NCBI RefSeq assembly: GCF_000247815.1
Contig: NC_021677.1
Coordinates: forward strand, 8,140,382-8,204,381
Reading direction: 5' to 3'
Source: Ficedula albicollis
Taxonomy: Eukaryota > Chordata > Aves > Passeriformes > Muscicapidae
DNA length: 64,000 bases
Position 1 is the first letter of the stretch. Each line of letters begins with the position of its first letter. The notes beneath the pieces were generated by a model. The model had not been told where the DNA came from, made no database searches, and worked only from the letters and a program-made list of their open reading frames with translations. Position numbers and translations under genes: made by a program. Below are positions 62,768 through 64,000 of this stretch, in pieces.

Positions 62768-62939
62768 TGGTCAGAGCTGCCTCTTCCCATGTGGGATAAG
62801 TCCCTGTGGGTTTAACCTATATAGAATAACAAAATAAACATTGTAATTAATTTTGGTCAGAGCTGCCTCTTCCCATGTGGGATAAATCCCTGTGGGTTTA
62901 ACCTATCTAGAATAACAAAATAAACATTGTAATTAATTT
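62768..62939. repeat. 86-bp tandem duplication
   Basis: Two copies (62768-62853 and 62854-62939) that differ at two sites (ataagt/ataaat and tatata/tatcta), consistent with a genuine older duplication. Confidence 0.95.
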
Positions 62940-63764
62940 CTATTGAAGCTGGGTTTATTTCCTTCTTCAGGCCTCCACTTTCGGGCACTGGAATACCGCT
63001 CTGATCTGATGTGGTCCCTCTTTTTCCCTCTCCTGCCTGTTTGTTGTTCTGGATACCCCACAGACCATGAATCAAAGCTGACACTGATCCAACAGGTCGT
63101 AAACAGGTAGAAAAGCCCACATCAGCAAACCCCAGCCCTTCACTGACTGGAATCCAACTGGTGCGCACAGCTCTGCTCCCAAAAGTGGAATTATGAGTCA
63201 GAGTGAAAATGAAGGTCACCCAGATCGCTGTGCACAGCAGTTCTTGCAGGGAATACGGGCTTAATTTGCATAATTAGCTTGTTCTTGCTCAATAATCTCT
63301 GCACAGGGCTGGATTCTGGATGGTTCTGCTGGATTTTTCAGCTGTTATATGCTATTAAAACCCCCAAAAGGCAAGGGATAGTGCTTTAAAGAACTGCTTT
63401 TGTTTTTATTTCATGGATAAATTTAATCTGAATCTCTTCTAACCCATCACAGATTGGAATAACAGCTTCAGTGGGTACCTTTGTGTCAACACCTTCAATC
63501 AATAAACTGGATCAATTGGCATAAAAATATAGCATGGCGGCTGAGAATGTTTTTTTTTTTTGGAATGGAAAAAACCCCTCACAAAATCAAAATCTCAAAT
63601 ATAGACATATTTACCCTTCTAAGCATAACCACCCTGCAGATAAAATACACACAGATAGGGTAAATAAGACTGGAGTGGTAAATATTTGTAAGGATGGAAC
63701 TGTAGGGAAAGTTCTAGACCATTTCCAGAACCTAAACTATCCCTAAAAGATGTATTTTCACACC
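62940..63764. other. Intergenic, no feature seen
   Basis: No recognised exon or repeat family. Confidence 0.5.
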
Positions 63765-63815
63765 TATTTTTATATATTTATTTTTATATATTTATTTTTA
63801 TATATTTATTTTTAT
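63765..63815. repeat. 14-bp AT-rich tandem repeat
   Basis: About three and a half units of tttttatatattta, running up to the terminal poly-C block. Confidence 0.9.

Positions 63816-64000
<185 letters not shown>

Overview
The window looks like vertebrate nuclear DNA, most probably from a bird. It has long AT-rich non-coding stretches, genes split into a dozen or more small GT-AG exons, many 5'-truncated CR1-type LINE fragments of the avian kind, and an LTR fragment that resembles passerine ERVL-type LTRs (recognised by eye). It also carries marks of a short-read draft assembly: two N gaps, four homopolymer G or C blocks of about 180 to 3000 bases, an Illumina adapter embedded in the sequence, and several near-identical duplications.

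Layout. 1-14.8 kb is gene-free: old CR1 pieces, a 61-bp tandem duplication, and a 786-bp direct duplication around an LTR fragment. At 14.83-15.9 kb is a CpG-rich, TATA-less promoter with GC and CCAAT boxes, followed by a 502-base poly-G block that appears to have replaced exon 1 of catalase (CAT). CAT exons 2-13 run on the + strand from 19,092 to 27,450, with a poly(A) signal at 27,855. 27.9-34.0 kb is intergenic and holds an exact 436-bp tandem duplication. From 42,488 down to 34,019 on the minus strand is a complete 12-exon front-end fatty acid desaturase gene that most resembles FADS1 (about 470 residues). It has a second, diverged first exon beside an N gap. The two genes are convergent.

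44-46 kb holds CR1 fragments. 46.5-53.35 kb is one long CR1 LINE locus (ORF1 esterase, ORF2 endonuclease and reverse transcriptase). It is broken by frameshifts, the adapter insertion, an N gap, a scrambled reverse transcriptase order and a 3-kb poly-C block. 53.4-64 kb is gene-free, with a 50-bp minisatellite (itself interrupted by poly-C), short tandem duplications and a terminal poly-C block.

Functionally the host genes are a peroxisomal catalase that removes hydrogen peroxide and an ER-membrane desaturase of polyunsaturated fatty acid synthesis. Nothing suggests they form one system; their adjacency is a synteny observation. I did not find a convincing new biological system. The best biology is the desaturase paralog with two first exons. 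The most decisive other observations concern assembly errors that would mislead annotation.
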